From assembly GCF_007859325.1 (NCBI RefSeq), contig NZ_VOHK01000002.1, positions 248,001-312,000 on the forward strand: a stretch of DNA of 64,000 bases, read 5' to 3'. How positions within the stretch are numbered: position 1 is the stretch's first letter; the number at the start of each line of letters is the position of its first letter. The notes under the pieces are model-generated. The model saw only the letters and a list, made by a program, of their open reading frames with translations. It had not been told where the DNA came from and ran no database searches. Shown in pieces: positions 42,412 through 51,291 of the stretch. Origin of the DNA: Luteimonas marina. GTDB lineage: Bacteria > Pseudomonadota > Gammaproteobacteria > Xanthomonadales > Xanthomonadaceae. Made by a program: the position numbers and the translations under genes.

Positions 42412-45120
42412 TCAGGACGCGCCGTTCGCGGCGTCGGCGACCGGCAGCCGCACGACCATCAGTCCCGGCTCGTCCGGATCGGGCGCGATCGCGAAGCCGA
42501 GCTGCTCGCACATCGCCAGCATGCCGCGGTTCTGGCGCAGCACCTGGCCTTCGACCTCGCGCAGGCCGAGCCAGCCGGCGACTTCGATCATGATCTTCAT
42601 CAGCTGCCAGCCGAGGCCGTGGCCCTTGAGGTCGGAGCGCACGAGGATGCCGTACTCGCCGCGCTCGTAGTTGGCGTCGGCGTGCAGGCGCACCGCGCCG
42701 AGCATCGCGCCGGCCTCGTCCAGGGCGACCAGCGCGATCGAGCGCGCGTAGTCCATCTGCGTCAGCCGCGCGATGAACTCGTGGCTGAAATGCTTCACCG
42801 ACTGGAAGAAGCGCAGCCGCAGGTCCTCGTCGGTGACGTGGGTGAAGAATTCCCGGAACAGGGCCTCGTCCTCGGGACGCACCGGGCGCACGAAGGCGGG
42901 CGCGCCGTCGGCCAGCGTGATCGTGCGCTCCCACTCGGCCGGGTAGGGGAAGATCGCGAAGCGCGGATGGCCGCGGCCCTTGTGCAGCGCTTCGACCGGG
43001 CCGACCAGGATGCGCGCGTCGACCGCGATCACGCCGTCGGCGTCGGCCAACAGCGGGTTGAGGCTCATCTGCCGGATCTGCGGCACGTCGGCGGCGAGCT
43101 GCGCCAGCTTCACCAGCGCCAGCGCCACCGCGTCCTCGTCGGCGGCGGGCTGGTTGCGATGCGCCTTGAGTCGCCGCGACACGCGCGTGCGGTCGATCAG
43201 TTCCTGCGCCAGGCGCAGGTCGAGCGGCGGCAGGGCGAGGGCGAGGTCGTCGACCACGCGCACCGCGGTGCCGCCGCGGCCGAACACGATCACCGGGCCG
43301 AACACCGGGTCGTCGGCGATCGCGGCGATCAGCTCGCGCGCGTCGGGCCGGTGCGCCATCGCCTGCACGGTCACGCCGCGGATGCGTGCGTCGGGCCGGC
43401 GCTCGCGCGCCAGCCGCAGCACGTCGGCCGCGGCGTCGCGCACGGCCTGCGTGCTGGCGAGGTTCAGGCGCACGCCGTCGACCACGGTCTTGTGCGCGAT
43501 GTCGGGCGAATCGATCTTCACCGCGACCGTGCGCCCGGCCGCGAGCAGCGGCTCGGCGAGATGCACGGCGGCGTCGGGATCGGCCGCGGCGAGCGGCGGT
43601 TCGAACGGCAGGCCGTAGGCGTCGAGGATGCGCGCGGTGGCCTGCGGATCGAGCTGCACGTCGCCGCGCGCCACCGCCTCGCTCACCAGCGCGCGCGCGG
43701 CCGCGGCGTCGACCGCGAAATCGCGCGGCAGGCTCGGCGGTGTTTCCATCAGCGCCTGCTGCGCCTCGCGGTAGTGCACGAGGTGCATGAAGCCGTGCAC
43801 GGCCTCGGTCTCGGTGTCGTAGCTCGGCACCTGTGCGGCGTGCAGCGCGGCGTGCGCGGCGGCGTCCTCGGCCAGCCAGACCGCGAACACCGGCTTGCGC
43901 GCGGCGTGGCCCTTGCGCCGGGCGAGCGCGCCGGCCAGCGCCTGCGCCGCCTCCAGCGGCGCGGTGAACGCGGTCGGCACGTTGACCACCAGCAGCGCGT
44001 CGTTCTGCGGGTCGGCCAGCAGCGCCTCGACCGCGGTCGCGTAGCGTTCGCCGTCGGCGTCGACCACGATGTCGACCGGATTGTCCTGCGACCAGCCGCC
44101 GGGCAGCAGCGCGTCGAGCGTGGCGATGGTCTCCGGCGACAGCGCCGCCACCGTGCCGCCGAGCCGGACCAGCTGCTGTGCGGCGAGCACGCCCACGCCG
44201 CCGCCGTTGCCGAGCATCGCCAGGCGCCGGCCCGGGAAGGTGCGCAGCGTGCCCAGCGTTTCCGCGGCGGCGAACAGGTCGTCGAGCGCATCGACCTGCA
44301 GCAGGCCGGCGCGCCGGAACGCGGCGGCGTGCACCGCCTCGGGCGGCGCCAGCGCGCGCAGGCCGACCTCGGCGATGCGCTGCGGCGCCTGCGGCCGCGC
44401 CGACTTCACCACGACCACCGGCTTGGCGCGCGCCGCGGCGCGTGCGGCCGACATGAACTTGCGCGCGTTGCCGACGTGCTCGACGTACAGCAGGATCGCG
44501 CGGGTATGGCGGTCGGTGGCGAGGTGGTCGAGCAGGTCGGCGAAGTCGACGTCGAGCGCGTCGCCCAGCGAGACCACCGCCGAGAATCCGATCGAGCGCG
44601 CGCCGCCCCATTCCACCAGCGCCGCCGCGATCGCGCTCGATTCCGACACCAGTGCGAGATCGCCCGGCGGCGGCGTGCGCGCGGCGATGCTGGCGTTGAG
44701 CTTCGCATGCGGCGCGATCACGCCGAGGCAGTGCGGGCCGAGGATGCGCATGCCGTGCGGCCGCGCTGCGCGTTCGATCGCGGCCTCGAACCCGGCGCGC
44801 CCGGCGCCGAGTTCGGCGGTCAGCACGATCGCTGCGCCGACGCCGCATTCCGCCGCCTCGGCCACGAGCTTCGGTACCACCGCCGGCGGCGCGGTGATCG
44901 CCACCAGGTCCGGCACCCAGGGCAGGTCGCGCACGTGCGCAACGGTGGCGATGCCGTCGATCTCGCGGTGCTTCGGGCTGACCCAGCCGATGTTGCCGGC
45001 GAACCCGGAGGCGAGCAGGTTGCGCATCACCGCGCGTCCGGCCGAGCGTTCGCGCGGGCTGCCGCCGACCACCGCGACCGAGGCGGGCTCGAACACCGAT
45101 TCGAGGCGGTAGGTGCTCAT
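42412..45120 (-). CDS. Pat/PatZ-type protein lysine acetyltransferase (NDP-forming acyl-CoA synthetase-like plus GNAT)
   Basis: This 902-residue protein is close to E. coli PatZ in length. It has a CoA-binding domain (FEPASVAVVGGSPRERSAGR), a CoA-ligase region (ILGPHCLGVIAPHAKLNASI, LVSESSAIAAALVEWGG), an ATP-grasp region (VAVKIDSPDIAHKTVVDGVR, VIVFGRGGTAVRVVDDLALA) and a C-terminal GNAT domain (ILVRSDLKGHGLGWQLMKIM). In this family the synthetase part is usually inactive and the GNAT part acetylates Acs at its active-site Lys, turning it off. The Acs of this window (24077-26020) carries the target motif. The catalytic His of true ligases appears as PH in GPHCLG, so residual ligase function cannot be excluded. 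Confidence 0.88.
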   Translation of the reverse strand: MSTYRLESVFEPASVAVVGGSPRERSAGRAVMRNLLASGFAGNIGWVSPKHREIDGIATVAHVRDLPWVPDLVAITAPPAVVPKLVAEAAECGVGAAIVLTAELGAGRAGFEAAIERAARPHGMRILGPHCLGVIAPHAKLNASIAARTPPPGDLALVSESSAIAAALVEWGGARSIGFSAVVSLGDALDVDFADLLDHLATDRHTRAILLYVEHVGNARKFMSAARAAARAKPVVVVKSARPQAPQRIAEVGLRALAPPEAVHAAAFRRAGLLQVDALDDLFAAAETLGTLRTFPGRRLAMLGNGGGVGVLAAQQLVRLGGTVAALSPETIATLDALLPGGWSQDNPVDIVVDADGERYATAVEALLADPQNDALLVVNVPTAFTAPLEAAQALAGALARRKGHAARKPVFAVWLAEDAAAHAALHAAQVPSYDTETEAVHGFMHLVHYREAQQALMETPPSLPRDFAVDAAAARALVSEAVARGDVQLDPQATARILDAYGLPFEPPLAAADPDAAVHLAEPLLAAGRTVAVKIDSPDIAHKTVVDGVRLNLASTQAVRDAAADVLRLARERRPDARIRGVTVQAMAHRPDARELIAAIADDPVFGPVIVFGRGGTAVRVVDDLALALPPLDLRLAQELIDRTRVSRRLKAHRNQPAADEDAVALALVKLAQLAADVPQIRQMSLNPLLADADGVIAVDARILVGPVEALHKGRGHPRFAIFPYPAEWERTITLADGAPAFVRPVRPEDEALFREFFTHVTDEDLRLRFFQSVKHFSHEFIARLTQMDYARSIALVALDEAGAMLGAVRLHADANYERGEYGILVRSDLKGHGLGWQLMKIMIEVAGWLGLREVEGQVLRQNRGMLAMCEQLGFAIAPDPDEPGLMVVRLPVADAANGAS

Positions 45121-45285
45121 GCGGCGGACCGGGTCGGCGTGTCAGCGCATGGTAGCGGCGCGGGATGGTGGCGTCATTGCATGGTGTGAACGCATGCGCG
45201 GCGCAAGCCGGGCAGCATGCAATCGACGGCAGGCAGGTGTCGCTACTGGGGCAGGAGGAAGGATAAGGATCAGGCCTGGAATGTC

Positions 45286-45408
45286 GTCATCCCAGCGCAA
45301 GCTGGGATCCATTTTCCCGTTCCATGCCGGATACCACCTGTCTCCCGTTCAGTACCAACGGTTGAACTGCCGAAAAGCCAAATGGATCCCAGCTTGCGCT
45401 GGGATGAC
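45286..45408. repeat. REP-type inverted repeat pair, family E
   Basis: GTCATCCCAGCGCAAGCTGG starts at 45286 and its exact complement (CCAGCTTGCGCTGGGATGAC) ends at 45408. The arms extend to ATCCATTT / AAATGGAT. The pair fills the middle of the 347-base space (45121-45467) between the Pat-type gene and parB; nothing else was recognised there. Confidence 0.85.
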
Positions 45409-45467
45409 GGTAAGAGAGGCGTCATGGGGGACCTCACGCCGAATACGGATTCCCGGTGGCCCGCCGG

Positions 45468-46394
45468 CTATCTGCGCCGCAGCCGCTCCAGTACCCCGTC
45501 GAGCGCATCGAGGTTGGCATAGTGGATCACCAGCTTGCCCTTGTTGCCGCGGCCGTTGCTGATGCTGACCCGGGCGCCGAGGGTTTCGGACAGTTCGTTC
45601 TCGAGCGTGGCGATGTCGGGCGAGGCCGGGCCCCTGCCGACGGTCTTCTTCTTCGGCGACGTCGGCACCTTGCCGGCGGCGAACTGCGCGGCGCGGTGTT
45701 CGACCTCGCGCACCGACCAGCCGTGTTCGGCGGCTTCGGAGGCGAGCTTGCTGGCCAGCTCCGGCGACAGCGTCAGCAGCGCGCGGGCGTGGCCCATTTC
45801 CAGGCGCCTGGCTTCGAGCAGCGCGCGGATCGCCGGCGGCAGCTCCAGCAGGCGCAGCAGGTTCGACACCGCCGCGCGCGAGCGGCCGACGGCTTCGGCG
45901 GTGGCGGCGTGGGTCAGGTCGAACTCGTCGATCAGGCGCTGCAGGGCCTGCGCTTCCTCCAGCGGGTTGAGGTCCTCGCGCTGGATGTTCTCGATCAACG
46001 CCATCGCGACCACGGTGCGGTCGTCGACCTCGCGCACCACCACCGGGATCTCGGCCAGGCCGGCCTGCTTGGACGCGCGCCAGCGGCGTTCGCCGGCGAT
46101 GATCTCGTAGGTGCGGTCGGGCAGCATGCGCACCACGATCGGCTGGATCACGCCCTGGGCCTTGATCGACTCGCTCAGCTCGGTGAGCTTGTCGGCGTCC
46201 ATGCCGCGGCGCGGCTGGTACTTGCCCGGGCGCAGCGCGTCGACCGGCAGGTTGCGCAGGGTGTCGCCCGGCGTGGCTTCGAGCTTCGGCGCCTCGGCGG
46301 CGGCCTTCGGGCCGAGCAGGGCTTCCAGGCCGCGGCCGAGGCCGCGCTTCTTGGCCGGTGCATTCTTGGCGGGCGCGCTCTTGGCGGCGCTCAT
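45468..46394 (-). CDS. parB: Chromosome partitioning protein ParB
   Basis: This 308-residue protein has a short basic N-terminus (AKKRGLGRGLEALLG) and the ParB/Srx CTPase core (PGKYQPRRGMDADKLTELSE, IIAGERRWRASKQAGL, VAMALIENIQREDLNPLEEA). It also has a helix-turn-helix (TAEAVGRSRAAVSNLLRLLE) and a C-terminal dimerisation segment. It binds parS sites and spreads as a CTP-dependent clamp for origin segregation. The ATG at 46392-46394 overlaps the parA stop; a longer reading overlaps parA. No obvious TGTTTCACGTGAAACA-like parS was seen in the window. Confidence 0.96.
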   Translation of the reverse strand: MSAAKSAPAKNAPAKKRGLGRGLEALLGPKAAAEAPKLEATPGDTLRNLPVDALRPGKYQPRRGMDADKLTELSESIKAQGVIQPIVVRMLPDRTYEIIAGERRWRASKQAGLAEIPVVVREVDDRTVVAMALIENIQREDLNPLEEAQALQRLIDEFDLTHAATAEAVGRSRAAVSNLLRLLELPPAIRALLEARRLEMGHARALLTLSPELASKLASEAAEHGWSVREVEHRAAQFAAGKVPTSPKKKTVGRGPASPDIATLENELSETLGARVSISNGRGNKGKLVIHYANLDALDGVLERLRRR

Positions 46395-47215
46395 GCCGGG
46401 GTCTCCGTCACGTTCGGTTCCTTCTTCTGTGGTTCGGCGGCCGCCTGCGCGCGTTCGCGCTGGCGGCGCAGCACTTCGCCGGCGAGGCCGAGGTAGGCGA
46501 TGCCGCCGCGCGAGCCGCGGTCGTAGCCGATGATGCTCTGGCCGTGGCTCGGCGCCTCGGCCAGGCGTACGTTGCGCGGGACGATGGTGCGGAACACCTT
46601 GTCGCCGAAGTGCTGCACCAGTTCGGCCGAGACCGCGTTGGCGAGGTTGTTGCGCACGTCGAACATGGTGCGCAGCACGCCCTCGATCTCGAGGTCCGGA
46701 TTGAGCCGCTGCTTCAGCGCGTCGATGGTCTGCAGCAGCGAGGTCAGGCCTTCCAGCGCGTAGTACTCGCACTGCATCGGCACCAGCACCGAATCCGAGG
46801 CGGTCAGCGCGTTGAGCGTGAGCAGCGACAGCGCCGGCGGGCAGTCGACGATGATGAAGTCGTAGCGCGGGCGCAGCGGGTCGAGCGCGCGCTTGAGCCG
46901 CTGCTCGCGCCCTTCCTCGTCCATCAGCTCGATCTCGGCCGCGGTGAGGTCGGTGTTGCCCGGCAGCAGGTCGTAGCCTTCGGCCGTCTCCATGATCGCG
47001 TCTTCGGCGTGCAACTCTTCCAGCAGCACGTCGCAGGTCGAGGCATGCAGGTCGCGCTTGTCGATGCCGCTGCCCATGGTGGCGTTGCCCTGGGCGTCGA
47101 GGTCGATCAGCAGCACGCGCTTGGGCGTGGCCGCCAGCGCCGCGGCGAGGTTGACCGCGGTGGTCGTCTTGCCGACGCCGCCCTTCTGGTTGGCAATGGC
47201 GATGATGCGGGCCAT
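46391..47215 (-). CDS. parA: Chromosome partitioning ATPase ParA
   Basis: This 274-residue protein has the deviant Walker A IIAIANQKGGVGKTTTAVNL, Walker A' VLLIDLDAQGNAT and Walker B FIIVDCPPALSLL. This small ParA lacks an N-terminal DNA-binding domain, as expected for a chromosomal (Soj-type) protein. The C-terminal tail (EPQKKEPNVTETPA) is variable. It is coupled to parB and lies downstream of rsmG, the conserved order near many bacterial origins. Confidence 0.96.
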   Translation of the reverse strand: MARIIAIANQKGGVGKTTTAVNLAAALAATPKRVLLIDLDAQGNATMGSGIDKRDLHASTCDVLLEELHAEDAIMETAEGYDLLPGNTDLTAAEIELMDEEGREQRLKRALDPLRPRYDFIIVDCPPALSLLTLNALTASDSVLVPMQCEYYALEGLTSLLQTIDALKQRLNPDLEIEGVLRTMFDVRNNLANAVSAELVQHFGDKVFRTIVPRNVRLAEAPSHGQSIIGYDRGSRGGIAYLGLAGEVLRRQRERAQAAAEPQKKEPNVTETPA

Positions 47216-47408
47216 GGGGTCCGGCTGCCTCGGGTTGCGGCGGGAGTCGGCCGCAGACGGCGGCCCGGACAGGGGATTATGCCGCGCCTTGGGGAGGATC
47301 GGCGGGCATCGATGCCAAACCCGCCGCCGCGGGCCATGGTCCGGACGCGCCGGCTTCGCTTTTCCGCTTTCTGCCGTGCCCGGGCCCTGTCCGTGCTCCG
47401 CCCGGCCC

Positions 47409-48050
47409 TCAATCCCCCCGCGCCACCACCACCAGGTGCCGTTCCGCCGCCAGTCCCGGCACCCGCAGCGGATGCACCGCCTCGACCCGCCAGCCGGCGG
47501 GCAGGGCCGCGATCTCCTCGTCCGGGCGCACGCCCTTCATCGCCAGCAGGCGGCCGCCGGGCGCCAGCAGGTGGCCGCCGACGGCGACGATGTCGGGCAG
47601 GGTCGCCAGCGCGCGCGCGGTGATCGCGGCATGCCGGCCGGGCTCGTCCAGCGTCTCGGCGCGCGATTCGGCCACGCGCGCGTTGCCGAGCCCGAGCTGG
47701 CGCACCGCCTCGCGCAGGAAGCGCGCCTTCTTGCCGTTCGACTCGACCAGGGTGACCTGGAGCCCGGGATGCGCGATCGCCAGCGGGATGCCGGGCAGGC
47801 CGGGGCCGGTGCCGAGGTCGGCGAGGCTGGTCAGGCCAGCGACGTGCGGCGCCATCGCCAGCGAGTCGAGCAGGTGCAGGACGACCATCTGCTGCGGGTC
47901 GCGGATCGCGGTGAGGTTGTAGGTGGCGTTCCAGCGCTGCAGCAGGGCGAGGTAGGCCAGCAGCGGGTCGGCCAGCGAGGGGGCGAGACCGAGTTCGGCC
48001 AGTCCGGCTTCGAGGGGGGCGCGCAGCGGGTTCGGGGCGGGGTCGCTCAT
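47409..48050 (-). CDS. rsmG: 16S rRNA (guanine-527-N7)-methyltransferase
   Basis: This 213-residue enzyme has the GidB/RsmG fold. The SAM-binding motif is [20 protein letters not shown], with [18 protein letters not shown] and [13 protein letters not shown] after it. It methylates N7 of G527 in 16S rRNA. It is upstream of parA with 193 bases between, a stretch in which no further gene is seen. Confidence 0.95.
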   Translation of the reverse strand: MSDPAPNPLRAPLEAGLAELGLAPSLADPLLAYLALLQRWNATYNLTAIRDPQQMVVLHLLDSLAMAPHVAGLTSLADLGTGPGLPGIPLAIAHPGLQVTLVESNGKKARFLREAVRQLGLGNARVAESRAETLDEPGRHAAITARALATLPDIVAVGGHLLAPGGRLLAMKGVRPDEEIAALPAGWRVEAVHPLRVPGLAAERHLVVVARGD

Positions 48051-48101
48051 CGCCTCATTCTAGAGAGGACTTTCGTGCGCGCCTGGTGGCCCCCACCCCA
48101 G

Positions 48102-48125
48102 CCCTCCCCCGCAGGCGGGGGAGGG
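48102..48125. repeat. Strong GC-rich inverted repeat after the PPTase gene
   Basis: CCCTCCCCCGC and GCGGGGGAGGG are complementary over 11 bases with a 2-base loop, between the start of rsmG and the end of the PPTase gene. It may end the PPTase transcript, although no T-run follows. Confidence 0.55.
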
Positions 48126-48145
48126 GGCCCGCACCGACGCGTGCA

Positions 48146-48736
48146 TCACGCATCCACCCGCCACGCCAGCGTCGCCAGATAGTCCGGCGCCGGCGCGAAC
48201 GCATGCAGATGCCAGTCGCCCGGCGCGCCGAGCGCTGGATCGCAGGCCTCCAGGGTCCAGCCTTCGCCGTCGAGCCTGAACTCCAGCCGCTCCAGGCCGA
48301 AGGCGATGCCGCGACCGTGCGCCTTGAGCACCGCTTCCTTGGCGCACCACAGGCGCACGAACCAGCGCTCGGCCTCGTCGTGCGGCAGTTCGGCCAGCTG
48401 CGCGGCCTCGCGCGGGGTGAAGAAGCGCCTGGCCAGCGTCATCGCGCTGGGCCGCGGGCGCAGCCATTCGATGTCGGCGCCGACGCGCGCGCCGCGCGCC
48501 AGCGCCACCAGCAGGCGTTCGCCGCTGTGGCTCCAGTTGGCGTCGAGGCCGGCGTGCGCCTGGCCCAGGTGCGGGCGGCCGTGCGCGTCGCGCCACAGCG
48601 CGAGCGCGTCCTCCGGCACGGCGAGCTGCCGGGAAAGCCAGCGCCGCGCCAGCGGTTCGGCCGGTTCGCCACGGCGGTACGGACCCCAGGCGCAGCGGAC
48701 GGGACCGATGTTGAGGCTGTGGTCGGCGAGGGGCAT
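48146..48736 (-). CDS. 4'-phosphopantetheinyl transferase, Sfp type
   Basis: This 196-residue enzyme starts at the ATG 48734-48736 (MPLADHSLNIGPVRCAWGPY). It carries the family motifs LDANWSHSGERLLVALARGA, ARVGADIEWLRPRP (Mg-binding GxDIE) and RLWCAKEAVLKAHGRG (WxxKEAxxK). It loads the phosphopantetheine arm from CoA onto carrier proteins of polyketide, peptide or aryl polyene synthases. It is divergent from an acyl-adenylate ligase gene. The nearest carrier domain in the window is in the PKS at 63.3 kb, a plausible target. Confidence 0.9.
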   Translation of the reverse strand: MPLADHSLNIGPVRCAWGPYRRGEPAEPLARRWLSRQLAVPEDALALWRDAHGRPHLGQAHAGLDANWSHSGERLLVALARGARVGADIEWLRPRPSAMTLARRFFTPREAAQLAELPHDEAERWFVRLWCAKEAVLKAHGRGIAFGLERLEFRLDGEGWTLEACDPALGAPGDWHLHAFAPAPDYLATLAWRVDA

Positions 48737-48821
48737 CGCGGCGGCGTTTTCCGTGGCGGCGGCGGCCCAGCGTAAGCTAAGGGGGCAGGGCGGCGTGAAC
48801 CCGGGGCCGCCGGTCGGATCG

Positions 48822-50219
48822 ATGGCGGCAGTCTCCCAGCACAGCACACAACCAGGTCCGATGGCGTCGCCGCTGCCCGCGGGCGGGGCGGGCGACGCGT
48901 TCGCCTTCGACGCCGCCGGCACGGTCGCGCGCGCCACCTTCGCGTCGCAGGTGCGCGCGCTGGCCGCGCGCCTGCCCGAGGCCGGGCACGCGGTGAACCT
49001 GTGCGAGGACCGCTACCGCTTCCTCGTCGCCTTCTGCGCCGCGGCCGTGCGCGGGCAGGTGAACCTGCTGCCGCCCACGCGCACGCGCGCGGCGATCGAC
49101 GAGGTGCGCGCGCAATATCCGGGCAGCTACTGCATCGGCGACGGCGAGGCCTGCGGCTGCGACGCGGCGCTGGCCGACCCTGCCGCGCATTTCGTGCACC
49201 TGCCCGACGTCTTGCCCGCACTCGACGGCGCGCCGCTGCGGATCGACGACGCGGCGGTGGTCGCGATCGGCTTCACCTCCGGCAGCACCGGCGCGCCGAA
49301 GCCGAACGCGAAGACGCTCGGCTCGTTCCGCACCAGCACCGCGCAGAACTTCGCGGCGCTCGCCGGCCTGTGGCCCGACGGTGCGATGCCGCAGGTGGTG
49401 GCCACCGTGCCGCCGCAGCACATGTACGGCGTCGAGCTGTCGGTGATGCTGCCGCTGCTCACCGGCGCGGCGGTGCATCGCGACCGTCCGTTCTTCCCCG
49501 GCGACATCGCGCGCGCGCTGCACGAGGCCGATGGCGCGCGCCTGCTGGTGACCACGCCGGTGCACCTGCGCGCGCTGCTTGCATCGGACATCGCGCTGCC
49601 GCCGCTGGCGGGCATCGTCAGCGCCACCGCGCCGCTGCCGCAGGCGCTGGCGGCGGAAGCCGAGGCGCGTTTCGGCTGCGAGGTGCGCGAGACCTTCGGC
49701 TCCACCGAAACCTGCATCTTCGCCTCCCGCCGCACCGCGCGCGACGAGGCCTGGACGCCGTTTCCCGGCGTGCAGCTGCAGCCGCGTCCCGACGGCACGC
49801 GCGTCGGCGCCGCGCACCTCGCGCAGCCGGTGCTGCTGGCGGACGTGGTCGAAATGCTCGACGACGGGCGCTTCGTGCTGCGCGGCCGCCAGGCCGACCT
49901 GCTGGAGATCGCCGGCAAGCGCGGATCGCTGGCCGAACTCACGCGCCGCCTGCTGGAGATCCCCGGCGTGCGCGATGGCGCGGTGTTCCAGCTCGACGAC
50001 GAGGCCGCCGGCGTGCGCCGCATCGCCGCCGCCTACGCCAGCGACACGCTCGACGAGGCGGCTGTGCGCGAGGCCCTGCGGCGCAGCGTCGATCCGGTGT
50101 TCCTGCCGCGCCCGCTGCGTCGCGTCGCGTCGCTGCCGCGCAACGAAACCGGGAAGCTGCCGCGCGAGGCGCTGCTGCGTTTGCTGCAGCGCAGCGAAAA
50201 CGAGCCCATCGCTCGCTGA
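48822..50219 (+). CDS. Acyl/aryl-adenylate ligase (ANL family), possibly acyl-ACP ligase
   Basis: This protein of about 465 residues (452 if the ATG at 48861 is used) has the ANL core: IGFTSGSTGAPKPNAKTLGS (P-loop), VPPQHMYGVELSVMLPLL, VRETFGSTETCIFASR and GRQADLLEIAGKRGSLAEL (hinge), with a final catalytic Lys in LPRNETGKLPREALL. The N-terminal domain is shorter than in acyl-CoA synthetases, as in stand-alone ligases that load aryl or fatty acids onto a carrier protein, such as those of xanthomonadin or aryl polyene pathways. It is divergent from the Sfp-type transferase, which supports a carrier-protein role. The substrate cannot be told from sequence alone. Confidence 0.75.
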   Translation: MAAVSQHSTQPGPMASPLPAGGAGDAFAFDAAGTVARATFASQVRALAARLPEAGHAVNLCEDRYRFLVAFCAAAVRGQVNLLPPTRTRAAIDEVRAQYPGSYCIGDGEACGCDAALADPAAHFVHLPDVLPALDGAPLRIDDAAVVAIGFTSGSTGAPKPNAKTLGSFRTSTAQNFAALAGLWPDGAMPQVVATVPPQHMYGVELSVMLPLLTGAAVHRDRPFFPGDIARALHEADGARLLVTTPVHLRALLASDIALPPLAGIVSATAPLPQALAAEAEARFGCEVRETFGSTETCIFASRRTARDEAWTPFPGVQLQPRPDGTRVGAAHLAQPVLLADVVEMLDDGRFVLRGRQADLLEIAGKRGSLAELTRRLLEIPGVRDGAVFQLDDEAAGVRRIAAAYASDTLDEAAVREALRRSVDPVFLPRPLRRVASLPRNETGKLPREALLRLLQRSENEPIAR

Positions 50220-50303
50220 CATCGCCATCACGACGCCGCTGTCAGCATGCCTCCACTCCGCACGGGAGTGTCGTAGGCATCTTCACCTGACAGGAGAGTG
50301 TGC

Positions 50304-50570
50304 ATGGGCATCATCATCTGGCTGATCATCGGCGGCATCGTCGGCTGGCTGGCGAGCATCATCATGAAGCGGGATGCGCAGCAGGGCATCCTGCTCAATA
50401 TCGTGGTGGGCATCGTCGGCGCGCTCATCGGCGGCTGGCTGATCGGACCGCTCCTCGGCGCGGGTTCGATCAACGACGGGATCTCGGTCATGAGCTTCGT
50501 CGTGTCGCTGATCGGCGCGGTCATCCTGCTCGCGATCGTCAACCTGTTCCGCCGCGGCAGCGTGCGCTGA
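50304..50570 (+). CDS. GlsB/YeaQ/YmgE family small membrane protein
   Basis: This 88-residue protein has three membrane helices and glycine-rich GxxxG motifs (IIIWLIIGGIVGWLASIIMK, VVGIVGALIGGWLIGPLLGA). This is the pattern of the 'transglycosylase-associated' family, which is stress-induced and of uncertain role. The ATG at 50304 is preceded by CAGGAGA at a good distance. A strong terminator follows 25 bases after the stop, so it is a one-gene unit. Confidence 0.88.
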   Translation: MGIIIWLIIGGIVGWLASIIMKRDAQQGILLNIVVGIVGALIGGWLIGPLLGAGSINDGISVMSFVVSLIGAVILLAIVNLFRRGSVR

Positions 50571-50594
50571 CGCAGGCGCCGGCGGTTGCAAGCG

Positions 50595-50629
50595 GAAGAA
50601 GCCCGGCCCTGCGCCGGGCTTCTTCTTTT
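50595..50629 (+). terminator. Rho-independent terminator after the GlsB-like gene
   Basis: A perfect 13-base stem (GAAGAAGCCCGGC / GCCGGGCTTCTTC) with loop CCTGC at 50595-50625 is followed by TTTTCC on the plus strand. Confidence 0.88.
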
Positions 50630-50783
50630 CCTGGAAAGGGGAAAGGCCGCGGCATCGCGACCGCCATCCTTGCCGCGCGCTTTGCATTGATGAATCCCCG
50701 CCGACCGCGACGGGCCGTTTTCACCGGGGATTGCGCCGCGACCGACCAGCATGCGCACTCCCCCGCAGATTCAGGAGTGCGTG

Positions 50784-51215
50784 ATGCATTCGATCAACAA
50801 GACGAAGACGTGGCTCGCCGTCGCCCTGCTCGCCGCAGGCGGCGCGGCCTTCGCGCAGGATGCACTGACCGAAGCCGAGGTGCGCGCGAAGCTCGAGGCG
50901 CAGGGCTACACCAAGGTCAACGACGTCGAGTTCGACGACGGCATGTGGGAGGCCGACGCGCGCAGCGCCGACGGCAACCGCGTGCAGGTACGCATCGACG
51001 CGAGTACCGGCGAGGTCTATGCGAACGAACAGGTCGCGAACCTGGGCAAGGCCGACGTCGAGGCCAAACTCGCCGCCGCCGGCTACAGCAAGGTGCACGA
51101 CGTCGAGCTCGACGACGGCGTGTGGAAGGCCGAGGCCGAGGACGCGGCGGGCAAGGACGTCGAACTGCGCCTGGACCCGGCGACCGGCAAGATCATCGGC
51201 AAGGCCCGCGACTGA
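50784..51215 (+). CDS. Periplasmic protein with two PepSY-like domains
   Basis: This 143-residue protein has a signal peptide (MHSINKTKTWLAVALLAAGG) ending near AFAQ. Two tandem PepSY-like units follow: LTEAEVRAKLEAQGYTKVND and ADVEAKLAAAGYSKVHDVEL, each followed by a beta-hairpin (VRIDASTGEVYAN; LRLDPATGKIIGK). PepSY domains often inhibit or chaperone proteases or sense the envelope. The ATG at 50784 follows AGGAGTGCGTG; one 11 codons upstream is less likely. It stands alone. Confidence 0.8.
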   Translation: MHSINKTKTWLAVALLAAGGAAFAQDALTEAEVRAKLEAQGYTKVNDVEFDDGMWEADARSADGNRVQVRIDASTGEVYANEQVANLGKADVEAKLAAAGYSKVHDVELDDGVWKAEAEDAAGKDVELRLDPATGKIIGKARD

Positions 51216-51291
51216 CCGCCACGGCTGTCGCGGGCGCTCCCCGGGCGATGCCTCGCGCTAGGATGCGCGCAGCATCCCCGGGGAGTCCGCG

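Noticed and set aside
45468..48050. parS site or replication origin near parAB
   Set aside because: No palindrome of the TGTTTCACGTGAAACA type and no DnaA-box cluster was seen in or around parAB-rsmG. The gene order alone does not prove an origin in this window.
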